Source of the DNA: an uncultured Alistipes sp.
Lineage (GTDB): Bacteria; Bacteroidota; Bacteroidia; Bacteroidales; Rikenellaceae
Direction of reading: 5' to 3'
NCBI GenBank assembly: GCA_947367255.1
Contig: CANBCZ010000011.1
Location: forward strand, 1 to 56,099
Length of the DNA stretch: 56,099 bases
The notes under the pieces were generated by a model. It saw only the letters and a list, made by a program, of their open reading frames with translations, did not search any database and was not told the origin of the DNA. Position numbers and translations under genes: made by a program. Positions 33,213 through 41,400 of this stretch are shown piece by piece. Numbering within the stretch: the stretch's first letter is position 1; every line of letters begins with the position of its first letter.

Positions 33213-34085
33213 ATGAAAAAAAACATTTTAATTGCTGCAGCACTTTTCGCAGCTATTGCTTGTAACACAGACCAGAATACAAACTCTTGGTCAAAGTCAA
33301 TCGATGGCAATATGATTACCGTCAACACATCAACAGGCGTTGAGTATACAGACAATGCTACTGTGACTGTCGAGATGAAGGACATTACAAAGCCATACTT
33401 CAACCTCTCTATTGAGGGCGTAAAGTTTGTGCCGATGATGCCAGATGTAAACTTCCTCATCTCTGATATTCAGTTTACTATCTACCCATCTGACGACACT
33501 AACGACCCGCTCTACGGTTCGTGGGTATTCAACCAGAGCTCTGTAGTGCCTACAGTTGGCGGCGTACCTCGCGAGGAGTACACAATGCTCAACTTCAAGG
33601 GTTCGATCTCTGACTACGGCTATGTTGTCGAGTTTGATGTAAACTTCGGCGGTTCACTCTACCACGCATCGTTTGGCAAAATTGATGTTGTACAGACTTG
33701 GGAGGCGGCTTATGATGCTGTTGCAACCGTAGTTATCAATCCGGGCGAGAACTCGACATACTCTGAGGATGAGTTTACGATCTCATTTGCGCAGGCAAAT
33801 CTCTCAAAGCAGGTCGTAGATATTACCCTTGCGGGTATCCGTTTTGTCGAGGTGATGCCGGAGGTTACAGTTATACTTAAAAATGTACCATTCAGCTACT
33901 CTGATGATGGCTCACAGCGTCTTTTCAATGTAGCCACTATAACACCGACTGTTGATGGTCAGGCTATGGAGTACACAATTACAAATCTTACCGGTAACGT
34001 ATCTAAGGGAGCCGTTTTGCTCGACTGCGACATTACTGCAATGAATGCACACATATCTGTTGCCGGCACAACAGCAAAAAAGTAG
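33213..34085 (+). CDS. Lipoprotein with two calycin-like repeats
   Basis: 290 residues. Signal peptide with lipobox ALFAAIAC (Cys about 17). The mature part is an internal duplication: the first half contains YFNLSIEGVKFVPMMPDVNF and the second VVDITLAGIRFVEVMPEVTV, with matching flanks (VVPTVGGVP / ITPTVDGQA, and LNFKGSISDYG / ITNLTGNVSKG). These are the kind of beta-barrel units I associate with the Bacteroidetes calycin-like lipoprotein domain. By position it is cotranscribed with the TonB receptor and may deliver its ligand. Twenty bases separate it from nadC, so nadC may share the transcript. Confidence 0.75.
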   Translation: MKKNILIAAALFAAIACNTDQNTNSWSKSIDGNMITVNTSTGVEYTDNATVTVEMKDITKPYFNLSIEGVKFVPMMPDVNFLISDIQFTIYPSDDTNDPLYGSWVFNQSSVVPTVGGVPREEYTMLNFKGSISDYGYVVEFDVNFGGSLYHASFGKIDVVQTWEAAYDAVATVVINPGENSTYSEDEFTISFAQANLSKQVVDITLAGIRFVEVMPEVTVILKNVPFSYSDDGSQRLFNVATITPTVDGQAMEYTITNLTGNVSKGAVLLDCDITAMNAHISVAGTTAKK

Positions 34086-34105
34086 TAACCAATAATTTTA
34101 GCAAT

Positions 34106-34960
34106 ATGAAAGCTGAATACAAACCCTATGTAGATGCTCTTATCGAGCTTGCCATTGCCGAGGATTTGGGTGATGGCGACCACACATCCCTCTGTTGTAT
34201 CCCTGCTACCGAGCGCGGCAGAATGAAGTTGCTCTGCAAGCAGGAGGGTATTATCGCAGGAATTGAGATTGCGCAGATTATCCTTGCTCGTCTTGACCCT
34301 GAGGTAAAGGTTGAGCTGCTGCTCAAGGATGGCGACCGCGTAAAGGTTGGCGATGTAGCGTTCTATGTCGAGGGTAGACTGCAGTCACTGCTTCAGGCAG
34401 AGCGTATCCTGCTCAACATTATGCAGCGTATGAGCGGTGTTGCCACACAGACTGCTATCTATGCCGACCGCATTGCAGACTTCCACACAAAGGTACTCGA
34501 CACCCGCAAGACCACTCCGGGTATGCGCGTGCTCGACAAGATGGCTGTAAAGATTGGTGGTGGCGAGAACCACCGCATCGGTCTGTTCGATATGATTCTG
34601 CTCAAGGACAACCACATTGACTTTGCGGGCGGCGTTCGCAAGGCTGTGCTTGGTGCAAAGGAGTATCTTGCAGCTAAGGGCAAAAACATCCCTATCGAGT
34701 GCGAGGTGCGTACACTTGAGGATATCGACGAGGTATTTGCAGCAGGTGGCGTAGATCGTATTATGTTCGACAACTTCTCGCCTGAGCTTACAAAGGAGGC
34801 TGTTGCTAAGGTTGCAGGTCGTTGCCAGACCGAGTCAAGTGGCGGTATTACTCTCGAGACTCTGCGCGACTATGCCGCTACAGGTGTAGACTTTATCTCT
34901 GTGGGTGCGCTGACACACCAGATCAAGTCCCTCGATATGTCACTCAAGGCTTGTGAGTAG
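34106..34960 (+). CDS. nadC: Nicotinate-nucleotide diphosphorylase
   Basis: Quinolinate phosphoribosyltransferase: makes nicotinate mononucleotide from quinolinate and PRPP in de novo NAD synthesis. 284 residues, normal length. Motifs: EDLGDGDHTS, NIMQRMSGVAT, LDTRKTTPGMR (substrate-binding Arg/Lys), KIGGGENHRIGLFDMILLKD and VEVR-type ECEVRTLEDIDE, ending with SSGGITLETLRDYAATGVDF. The other NAD gene in the window, nadE, is 30 kb away. The last 8 bp overlap the sulfatase gene. Confidence 0.95.
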   Translation: MKAEYKPYVDALIELAIAEDLGDGDHTSLCCIPATERGRMKLLCKQEGIIAGIEIAQIILARLDPEVKVELLLKDGDRVKVGDVAFYVEGRLQSLLQAERILLNIMQRMSGVATQTAIYADRIADFHTKVLDTRKTTPGMRVLDKMAVKIGGGENHRIGLFDMILLKDNHIDFAGGVRKAVLGAKEYLAAKGKNIPIECEVRTLEDIDEVFAAGGVDRIMFDNFSPELTKEAVAKVAGRCQTESSGGITLETLRDYAATGVDFISVGALTHQIKSLDMSLKACE

Positions 34961-36896
34961 ATTTTTAAGAACATATCCAGTTATCACTCTGTGGCGCACA
35001 GTGCTGCTCTTTGCGGTGCTGATGCTCTGCAGAGTGGTTTTTACACTCTATAATTTAGAGACTTTCGGCAGTCTCGAGTGGGGCGAGATTCCCAAACTGT
35101 TCTATGGTGGCGTGCGTTTCGATATTATCTCGTTCTGCTACGCCTACTCTCTGTGGATTCTGCTCTCGCTACTGCCACTACATATCCGAGAGAGGCGGTG
35201 GTACTGCAATGTGCTGTATTGGTACTATGTCGTCGTAGGTACTATTTGCGTGGCGATAAATCTATCCGATGCCATCTACTTCCGCTATACTCAAAAGAGA
35301 TTTACAGCTGAGGAGTTCTTCTTTGCCGACAACTCAAACTCTGTTCAGCTGATATTTAAGTTTGCCGTCGAAAATCTGCACATTGTAGCCATCGGTTTTG
35401 CGCTTATCGCACTGCTGGCGTGGGGCTATCGCCGCAAAACAGAGCCGAAGCCTCTGGTTGCAGGGTGGTACTACTACATTGGCGGCATACTGCTGCTCTG
35501 TGCCACAATAACCCTCTCCATTGCGGGTATTCGTGGCGGATTGAGCCGTATGGCACGCCCAACAGCCATTCCGTACTCGCTTAAGTTTGCAAAGAGCAGC
35601 GACAAGGCAAATATCGTACTCTCAAATCCGTTCTGCATCATCAGAACTATAGGCGACAGCGAGGTCAGAGCTCCGCAATACTTTGACTCCGAGGAGCTTG
35701 CAACTATATACACCCCTTATCACCTTCCGGCTTCAGATGCTCAGTTCAAGGAGCGCAATGTGGTGATAATTGTCACCGAGAGTATCTCTGCCGAGAACTC
35801 GGCATACCTCTGCCCCGAGATCTATGAGAATGAGGAGCAGAAGGGCTACACCCCATTCCTCGACTCGTTGATCAGAGATGGTTATGCCTTTCGCCGAATG
35901 TATGCAAACGGCAAGAGATCTATACAGGCACTGCCGTCGGTTTGGGGGTCGATACCGTCATTGGAGACTCCGTTTGTCCTTATGCCGCAATCGTTGGGCG
36001 AGAGCCGACCACTACCTATGTTGCTCAAGGAGAGGGGCTATTCGACAGCCTTCTTCTGCGGCTCGGAGCGTGGTTCTATGGGCTTTGACGCATACGCCAT
36101 CTCTGCCGGTTTCGAGCGCTGTCTGAGCAAGGAGGATTACGAGAAGGCACACGGACACGACGACTTTGACGGCTATTGGGGTATCTGGGACGACAAATTC
36201 CTCTCGTTTATGGGCGAGCAGATAGACACTCTCAAAGAGCCATTCCTCGCGTCGGTGTTTACCATATCCTCGCACCACCCGTTTGTAATTCCTGAAGATT
36301 GGAAATCTCGTCTGCCGAAGGGTCACAACCAGATACAGCCATGTGCGGCATATCTGGATGGTGCTGTAGAGAAGTTTTTTGCAGAGAATAGTGGCAAAGA
36401 GTGGTTTGATAACACCATCTTTGTCTTTGTATCTGACCATGTATCGTGCGACTACTACGCCGAGCAGACAACAGTCTCACCGGGCGATTTTCATATCCTC
36501 GGTGCAATATACACCCCAAAAGGAGATATTCGTGGCGAGAGCTTTGAGCCCGTTTCGCAGATAGACATTATGCCTACGCTGCTCGGTATTTTGGACTACG
36601 ACGCGCCATACTTTGCCTACGGCAGGGATGCGCTGAAGCCATCTGAGGAGCCGGTAACTATTGTCTTTGACAACGGCGTCTATAAAGCATTCTCGGCAAA
36701 GTATGTGTATATATTTGCAGATGACGCCATCTGCGAGGTCTATGCAATCTCAGACGTGGCTCGCAACAATAACCTTATAGCCACACATAACAGTAAGAGT
36801 ATCGAGCGCCGTATAAAGGCATATATTCAGCAATACTATGAACACGCAGAGCGCAAGAGCTACATTGTTCCCGATACCGTTTCGGCAGGTCACTGA
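34953..36896 (+). CDS. LTA-synthase-like membrane sulfatase
   Basis: 647 residues. Five hydrophobic helices in the first 200 residues (TLWRTVLLFAVLMLCRVVF and following) precede a periplasmic alkaline-phosphatase-fold domain: NVVIIVTESISAENSAYLCP (metal-binding Glu), ANGKRSIQALPSVWGSIPSL (nucleophile region, Ser where LtaS has Thr), ITISSHHPF-like TISSHHPFVIP, and FVFVSDHVSCD (metal ligands). Such proteins transfer phosphoglycerol or phosphoethanolamine to envelope glycans or lipid A. Gram-negative members with this layout are common in Bacteroidales; the acceptor is unknown. It overlaps nadC by 8 bp and the next gene by 59 bp. Confidence 0.88.
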   Translation: MSRFLRTYPVITLWRTVLLFAVLMLCRVVFTLYNLETFGSLEWGEIPKLFYGGVRFDIISFCYAYSLWILLSLLPLHIRERRWYCNVLYWYYVVVGTICVAINLSDAIYFRYTQKRFTAEEFFFADNSNSVQLIFKFAVENLHIVAIGFALIALLAWGYRRKTEPKPLVAGWYYYIGGILLLCATITLSIAGIRGGLSRMARPTAIPYSLKFAKSSDKANIVLSNPFCIIRTIGDSEVRAPQYFDSEELATIYTPYHLPASDAQFKERNVVIIVTESISAENSAYLCPEIYENEEQKGYTPFLDSLIRDGYAFRRMYANGKRSIQALPSVWGSIPSLETPFVLMPQSLGESRPLPMLLKERGYSTAFFCGSERGSMGFDAYAISAGFERCLSKEDYEKAHGHDDFDGYWGIWDDKFLSFMGEQIDTLKEPFLASVFTISSHHPFVIPEDWKSRLPKGHNQIQPCAAYLDGAVEKFFAENSGKEWFDNTIFVFVSDHVSCDYYAEQTTVSPGDFHILGAIYTPKGDIRGESFEPVSQIDIMPTLLGILDYDAPYFAYGRDALKPSEEPVTIVFDNGVYKAFSAKYVYIFADDAICEVYAISDVARNNNLIATHNSKSIERRIKAYIQQYYEHAERKSYIVPDTVSAGH

Positions 36897-38199
36897 CTCG
36901 GATTACAAGATTTTTGAGCAGATAACACTCGACTCGGAGTGTCGAAATTGCGATATGAGCTTTGCCAACATCTTCTGCTGGCAGGATAGCTACAAGAGTC
37001 AGATTGCACTATGGAACGGCTATCTGCTTATCCGTTTTACGACGGAGAGGGGCTCTACAGCATATATGCAGCCACTTGGTGGCGAGCCGAGCAGAGAGGT
37101 TATAGATGCCCTTGCTGCCGATGCGGCACAACTTGGCGAGCCACTGCGCCTCTTCGGACTTAATGAGCAGTGGAGAGAGGCACTTAACACCCTCTATCCT
37201 GACCACTTTGCCATAAGCCACTACGACGCCAATAGCGACTACATATATCTCTCGACAGATCTTGCGACTCTTGCAGGTCGTAAATATCAGCCAAAACGCA
37301 ACTTCATAAACCGTTTCGTTTCACGCTATAGCTACCGCTTCGAGGGTATCTCTGCAGCAAATATCGACCACTGTCGAGCTCTCAACAGCCGTTGGTGTGA
37401 CCAGCGCAAAGAGCTCTGCGACCGTGGCGAGCAACGAGCACTACACCGCGCATTAGACAACTTCTCGACCCTTCCGCTTGAGGGGTGGATACTCTATGTG
37501 GATGATATCCCCTGCGCCTTTGCCATAGGCTCGGCAGTAAACCACGACACCTTCTGCATCCATATAGAGAAGGTCGATACCACCTTTGAGGGTGCGGGAG
37601 CTATGATCAACAACCTTGTGGCAGTAGAGCTGCAGCACCGCTTCAAGTATATAAATCGCGAGGATGACTTGGGCATCGAGGGTCTGCGTCGTGCAAAGCA
37701 GAGCTACTACCCCGTAGAGCTGATAAAAAAGTACTCGGCACTGCAACTCTCTCAGACCGAGCAGCAGATGCAGAGCTTGTGGAGCGAGGTCTTTGGCGAT
37801 GCAAAACAAGATATCGACGACTTTTTCGTAAAACTCTACGACCCTGCGTTAGCCTTTACACATACTGCTGACAATCAAGTTGTTGCAATGTTACACATTG
37901 TTCCGTTACAGCGAGAGACGGAGCGTATTGCGTATATCTACGCTGTGGCGACAAAGGAGCCGTATCGCCGTAAGGGTATAGCCTCTGCGCTGCTTCAGTC
38001 TGCTCTGCGCACGATAGAGAGAGGCGGGTTTCATCGCGCGATGCTTATTCCTGCAGACCAGCACAGCGCCAAATTCTATGAACAATTTGGGTTCAGCGCT
38101 ACCGGGGAGCTGTTCAATAGCTCTGAATTTGGTATCGATTATGACCTTGGCACCGGCAATAGCGAGCAAGATTTTGTGATGGAGCGAAAAATTTACTAA
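36838..38199 (+). CDS. DUF2156-GNAT fusion acyltransferase
   Basis: 453 residues with two acyltransferase-like parts. Residues about 12-300 match DUF2156 (FRQVTDSDYKIFEQITLDSE, CDMSFANIFCWQDSY, YQPKRNFINRFVSRYSYRFE, YINREDDLGIEGLRRAKQSY), the family of the aminoacyl-transferring part of lysylphosphatidylglycerol synthase. Residues about 330-453 are a GNAT N-acetyltransferase (IAYIYAVATKEPYRRKGIAS is the acetyl-CoA loop; FYEQFGF near the end). The start at 36838 overlaps the sulfatase gene by 59 bp; an internal start is possible but the family N terminus begins soon after. It may add amino acid or acyl groups to lipid or glycan. Confidence 0.85.
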   Translation: MNTQSARATLFPIPFRQVTDSDYKIFEQITLDSECRNCDMSFANIFCWQDSYKSQIALWNGYLLIRFTTERGSTAYMQPLGGEPSREVIDALAADAAQLGEPLRLFGLNEQWREALNTLYPDHFAISHYDANSDYIYLSTDLATLAGRKYQPKRNFINRFVSRYSYRFEGISAANIDHCRALNSRWCDQRKELCDRGEQRALHRALDNFSTLPLEGWILYVDDIPCAFAIGSAVNHDTFCIHIEKVDTTFEGAGAMINNLVAVELQHRFKYINREDDLGIEGLRRAKQSYYPVELIKKYSALQLSQTEQQMQSLWSEVFGDAKQDIDDFFVKLYDPALAFTHTADNQVVAMLHIVPLQRETERIAYIYAVATKEPYRRKGIASALLQSALRTIERGGFHRAMLIPADQHSAKFYEQFGFSATGELFNSSEFGIDYDLGTGNSEQDFVMERKIY

Positions 38200-38204
38200 C
38201 TTTG
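38172..38204 (+). promoter_or_regulatory. Promoter of trkH
   Basis: TTTTG at 38172-38176, a 20 bp spacer and TAACTTTG at 38197-38204. The -7 element overlaps the TAA of the DUF2156 gene and lies 4 bp before the trkH ATG, so a leaderless mRNA is predicted. Confidence 0.75.
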
Positions 38205-38208
38205 TAGT

Positions 38209-40023
38209 ATGGGTATTATCTCCAAACATATACCACAGCGTTGGCAGAATATGGTCAGTATGCTGACAGCGCTTCTCTCGTTTGTTGTTGCGGCGGTATT
38301 TATAGCCACAGCAATAATCGACTATGGCTTTAACCTGACCCCTACAGAGATGGGTTATGTGGAGAGCATATACCGATTTGTCCGACTCTTCTTTGTGGTA
38401 CTCTTTACCCTGCGACTTACAACAAATTGGCGGCAAATCTGGAAAAATAACTTTGTCTCGACCATAATTCTGGGAGTGTTGCTATATATCTCCATCATTC
38501 CCGATATTATACCTGCAGCTGCGGCACCCGTCTGGTTTGCACGCTTCTATCACGCCTTTACGGCAAAGGGTTATCTGCTCAGCATCCTCGGCATATTCTC
38601 TGTTATGGAGATTTCGCGCAGTGTGGTGAGCATCACCCGCCGCAAAACCAACCCGGCACTGCTGCTTGCCGTGACATTTCTTGTTATTATCTTCTTCGGA
38701 ACGATACTGCTGATGGTGCCTCGTTCGACTCTTGACGGGGTGAGCATCTCACTTGTCGATGCACTCTTTACCGCCACAAGTTCTGTCTGTGTGACGGGAC
38801 TCTCGACTGTAGAGCTTGCGACGACATTCTCGACAGACGGACTGATAGTCATTGCCCTGCTTATTCAGATCGGAGGTCTGGGAGTTATGACCATAACAAG
38901 CTTCTTTGCCCTCTTCTTTATGGGTAATACGGGTCTGTATGACCAATTTGCACTGCGCGATATGGTCGGCTCGGATACCCTCTCGTCACTGATGTCTACC
39001 CTGCTGTATATTCTCGGATTTACACTCGGCATCGAGGCTATAGGTGCACTCTTCATCTGGACAACAATCCACGGAGAGCTGGGTATGGGGCTTACTGACG
39101 AGATACTCTTCTCGGTTTTCCACTCTATCTCCGCCTTTTGCAATGCCGGAATGTCTACACTGAACGGTAATTTGGGTAATCCGATGATTATCGAGGGACA
39201 CGGCAGCTTCTTTATAACTATCTCGCTGCTCATTATCCTTGGCGGTATCGGCTTCCCGATACTTGTAAACTTCAAGCAGGTCTTGTCGTACCACGTCCGC
39301 TACCTATTTGCAAAGATTGTCCGCCACAAGACGCCTGCAAGGTATCCACACCTGACAAGGCTCAACACAAAGATAGCCATCAGTTGGACCCTGCTCCTGC
39401 TTATTGTCGGCACTGCAACCTTTGCACTTACAGAGTGGAACGGGGCTTTTGCCGGTATGACCATATCGGATAAACTTGTCCACAGCTTCTTTAATTCCGC
39501 TGCACCCCGCACGGGAGGTTTCAACAGCGTCAATTTGACAAGTTTCTCGCTACTTGCGCTTATCGTCTATATGATACTGATGTGGATCGGAGGTGCCTCG
39601 CAGTCCACTGCCGGAGGTATCAAGGTCAATACTTTCGGTGTGGCTTTTGCCTCGTTTATGTCGGTTGTTCGCGATGAGAGGAGTGTCAGAATGTTCAATC
39701 GCGAGATTAGCGACTCGTCTGTCAGACGCGCCTACGCCACAATATTCGGCTCGGTGATAATGATTCTCACCTGCTTTATTGCGCTGATGATTCTCGAGCC
39801 AGAACTCGACACATTCGACATATTTTTTGAGACCATATCGGCACTCGGAACGGTCGGTGCATCACTCGGTATTACGGCAGAGCTCAGCGTAGCAAGTAAA
39901 GTACTTGTTGCGGTGATGATGTTTGTCGGTCGTGTGGGCATTATAACTGTGGCAATGAGCCTCTTCTCACGCAAGGAGCAGCCACACTACCGCCTGCCGG
40001 AAGAGAATGTGATAATAAACTAA
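38209..40023 (+). CDS. trkH: TrkH/KtrB-type potassium transporter
   Basis: Integral inner-membrane K+ uptake subunit. 604 residues; the first 140 or so form an extra hydrophobic module (about four helices, including RLFFVVLFTLRLTTNW) in front of the standard four-repeat channel. The four selectivity-filter loops are readable: SSVCVTGLST, SAFCNAGMST, AAPRTGGFNSV and SALGTVGASLG. It is longer than KtrB (about 450) because of the N-terminal module, a layout known in Bacteroidetes. The gating partner trkA lies 190 bp downstream, separated by a large inverted-repeat element. Confidence 0.92.
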   Translation: MGIISKHIPQRWQNMVSMLTALLSFVVAAVFIATAIIDYGFNLTPTEMGYVESIYRFVRLFFVVLFTLRLTTNWRQIWKNNFVSTIILGVLLYISIIPDIIPAAAAPVWFARFYHAFTAKGYLLSILGIFSVMEISRSVVSITRRKTNPALLLAVTFLVIIFFGTILLMVPRSTLDGVSISLVDALFTATSSVCVTGLSTVELATTFSTDGLIVIALLIQIGGLGVMTITSFFALFFMGNTGLYDQFALRDMVGSDTLSSLMSTLLYILGFTLGIEAIGALFIWTTIHGELGMGLTDEILFSVFHSISAFCNAGMSTLNGNLGNPMIIEGHGSFFITISLLIILGGIGFPILVNFKQVLSYHVRYLFAKIVRHKTPARYPHLTRLNTKIAISWTLLLLIVGTATFALTEWNGAFAGMTISDKLVHSFFNSAAPRTGGFNSVNLTSFSLLALIVYMILMWIGGASQSTAGGIKVNTFGVAFASFMSVVRDERSVRMFNREISDSSVRRAYATIFGSVIMILTCFIALMILEPELDTFDIFFETISALGTVGASLGITAELSVASKVLVAVMMFVGRVGIITVAMSLFSRKEQPHYRLPEENVIIN

Positions 40024-40029
40024 ATGTAG

Positions 40030-40201
40030 GTTCTCTTAAATTAGGTCGAGACGATTTTGGAGGTTATTCTGCGGCTCTTTCGAGGGTGCAACAAGTCTAT
40101 TGGAACCGAGGAAAGCGGCGAAATATGCCAAAATAAGTCCAAAAGCGACCGAAACGGAACTTACTAAAAACAGTAATATTTAATGTCCTAATTTATAGAA
40201 C
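40030..40201. repeat. 172-nt branched inverted repeat between trkH and trkA
   Basis: The outer arms GTTCT.ct.TAAATTAGG (40030-40045) pair with CCTAATTTA.t.AGAAC (40187-40201). Inside, GGTCG (40044-40048) pairs with CGACC (40146-40150), TTTTGGA (40055-40061) with TCCAAAA (40138-40144), TTATT (40064-40068) with AATAA (40132-40136), and CTTTC with GAAAG; a separate hairpin TTACT-AAAAAC-AGTAA occupies 40161-40176. It starts 6 bp after the trkH stop. It contains no gene. Confidence 0.75.
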
Positions 40202-40213
40202 ATACCTAATTGT

Positions 40214-40633
40214 ATGAAATATTTGGTTATCGGTCTGGGAAACTTTGGTAAGACCCTTGCCCAGACACTTACAGACAACGGTCACGAGGTTATCGGCGTA
40301 GATATTCACAGCCGAAATATTGAGCAGATAAAGGACCGCATCGCCTTCTCCTACATTATGGATGCCACCGATCCGCTTGCACTGCGCTCCCTGCCACTTG
40401 CGCAGATCGATTGCACCGTTGTAGCCATCGGACAGAGTATGGACCACTCACTGCGTACCGTTGCGGCACTAAAGCAGCTGAAGGTCGAGAATATATACGC
40501 CCGCGCATTGGACACCACACATAAGAGCATCCTGGAGGCGATGAATATCAGAAAGATATTTATCCCTGAGAGCTATGCCGCAAAACTCTTTGCAACAAAA
40601 TTCGCAGATAACGCCACCGAAGAGCTACTCTGA
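40214..40633 (+). CDS. KTN-only TrkA/KtrA potassium-uptake regulator
   Basis: 139 residues, consisting of a single Rossmann RCK-N (TrkA-N) domain: GLGNFGKTLAQTL (nucleotide-binding loop), VIGVDIHSRNIEQI with D at the end of strand 2, MDATDPLALRSL and VVAIGQSMDHSLRTV. KtrA proteins are usually about 220 residues with a second TrkA-C domain, which is absent here; the frame ends cleanly at ATEELL with a TGA that overlaps the ATG of comF. It should gate TrkH in response to ATP/ADP or NAD(H). Lack of the C-terminal domain means no c-di-AMP or divalent-ion regulation of that kind. Confidence 0.88.
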   Translation: MKYLVIGLGNFGKTLAQTLTDNGHEVIGVDIHSRNIEQIKDRIAFSYIMDATDPLALRSLPLAQIDCTVVAIGQSMDHSLRTVAALKQLKVENIYARALDTTHKSILEAMNIRKIFIPESYAAKLFATKFADNATEELL

Positions 40634-41349
40634 TGAATCTGCGCTATCTTCTCCAGTCAATCGCACAGCTACTGTTTCCTCCCTCCTGCCCCATCTGTGG
40701 CAAGAGTTTGCTGGAGATAGATAGTTTTGTCTGCCTTAAGTGCAGCACAACCATCCCCTTTACCCATCTTTGGAGGGTAGAGGATAATGTTATGAAGGAG
40801 AAGTTCTGCGGTCTGGTGCCCATTGAGCGTGCCGCAGCACTCTTTTGGTTCTCGAGTGGCAGCGGTTGGAGAGATATTATCCACGACTTCAAGTACAACA
40901 ACCACTGGTACTATGCCGAGAATATCGGGCGACTGCTTGCCAAAGAGTTCGCCGAGAGCAACTTTTTCGATGGTATAGATCTGATTATCCCCGTTCCGCT
41001 ACACTGGAGCCGCAGACTCTCTCGCGGATACAACCAGTCGGAGCACCTTGCCGCCGGTATAAGCCACGTTACGGGAATACCCTGCAACTTCAGGGCTATA
41101 TCCCGCAATCGAAACAACCCTCCACAAGCCCGACGAAAGTTCTACCAGCGCTGGGAGAATATCTCTACGCTCTTTACCATAACCCACCCCGAGAAGCTCG
41201 TAGGACGGCATATTGTCCTTATTGACGACGTTTTCACATCGGGAGCAACACTTATATCGCTCGCCCACACAATTCATACTGCGTGCAATGGCAATGTTAA
41301 AATTTCGGTTGCCACTCTTGCAGCATCTCGTCATATGATTGACGGGTAG
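40633..41349 (+). CDS. comF: ComF-family phosphoribosyltransferase-like protein
   Basis: 238 residues. An N-terminal zinc finger (CPICGKSLLEIDSFVCLKC, four Cys) precedes a type I phosphoribosyltransferase fold with the PRPP loop IVLIDDVFTSGAT (about residue 192) and IIPVPLHWSRRLSRGYNQSE, the ComF signature. ComF works in single-stranded DNA handling during natural transformation; in Bacteroidetes competence is not the rule, so a PriA- or DNA-repair-related role is possible. It is translationally coupled to trkA (overlap of stop and start). dnaB and priA follow. Confidence 0.9.
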   Translation: MNLRYLLQSIAQLLFPPSCPICGKSLLEIDSFVCLKCSTTIPFTHLWRVEDNVMKEKFCGLVPIERAAALFWFSSGSGWRDIIHDFKYNNHWYYAENIGRLLAKEFAESNFFDGIDLIIPVPLHWSRRLSRGYNQSEHLAAGISHVTGIPCNFRAISRNRNNPPQARRKFYQRWENISTLFTITHPEKLVGRHIVLIDDVFTSGATLISLAHTIHTACNGNVKISVATLAASRHMIDG

Positions 41350-41350
41350 C

Positions 41351-41381
41351 TTTGACTTTTCAAAATATTTGAGTACCTTTG
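41351..41381 (+). promoter_or_regulatory. Promoter of dnaB
   Basis: TTTG at 41351-41354, a 19 bp spacer and TACCTTTG at 41374-41381; predicted start near 41386 gives a leader of about 15 nt. Confidence 0.8.
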
Positions 41382-41400
41382 CGCAAATAGCACGATATTT

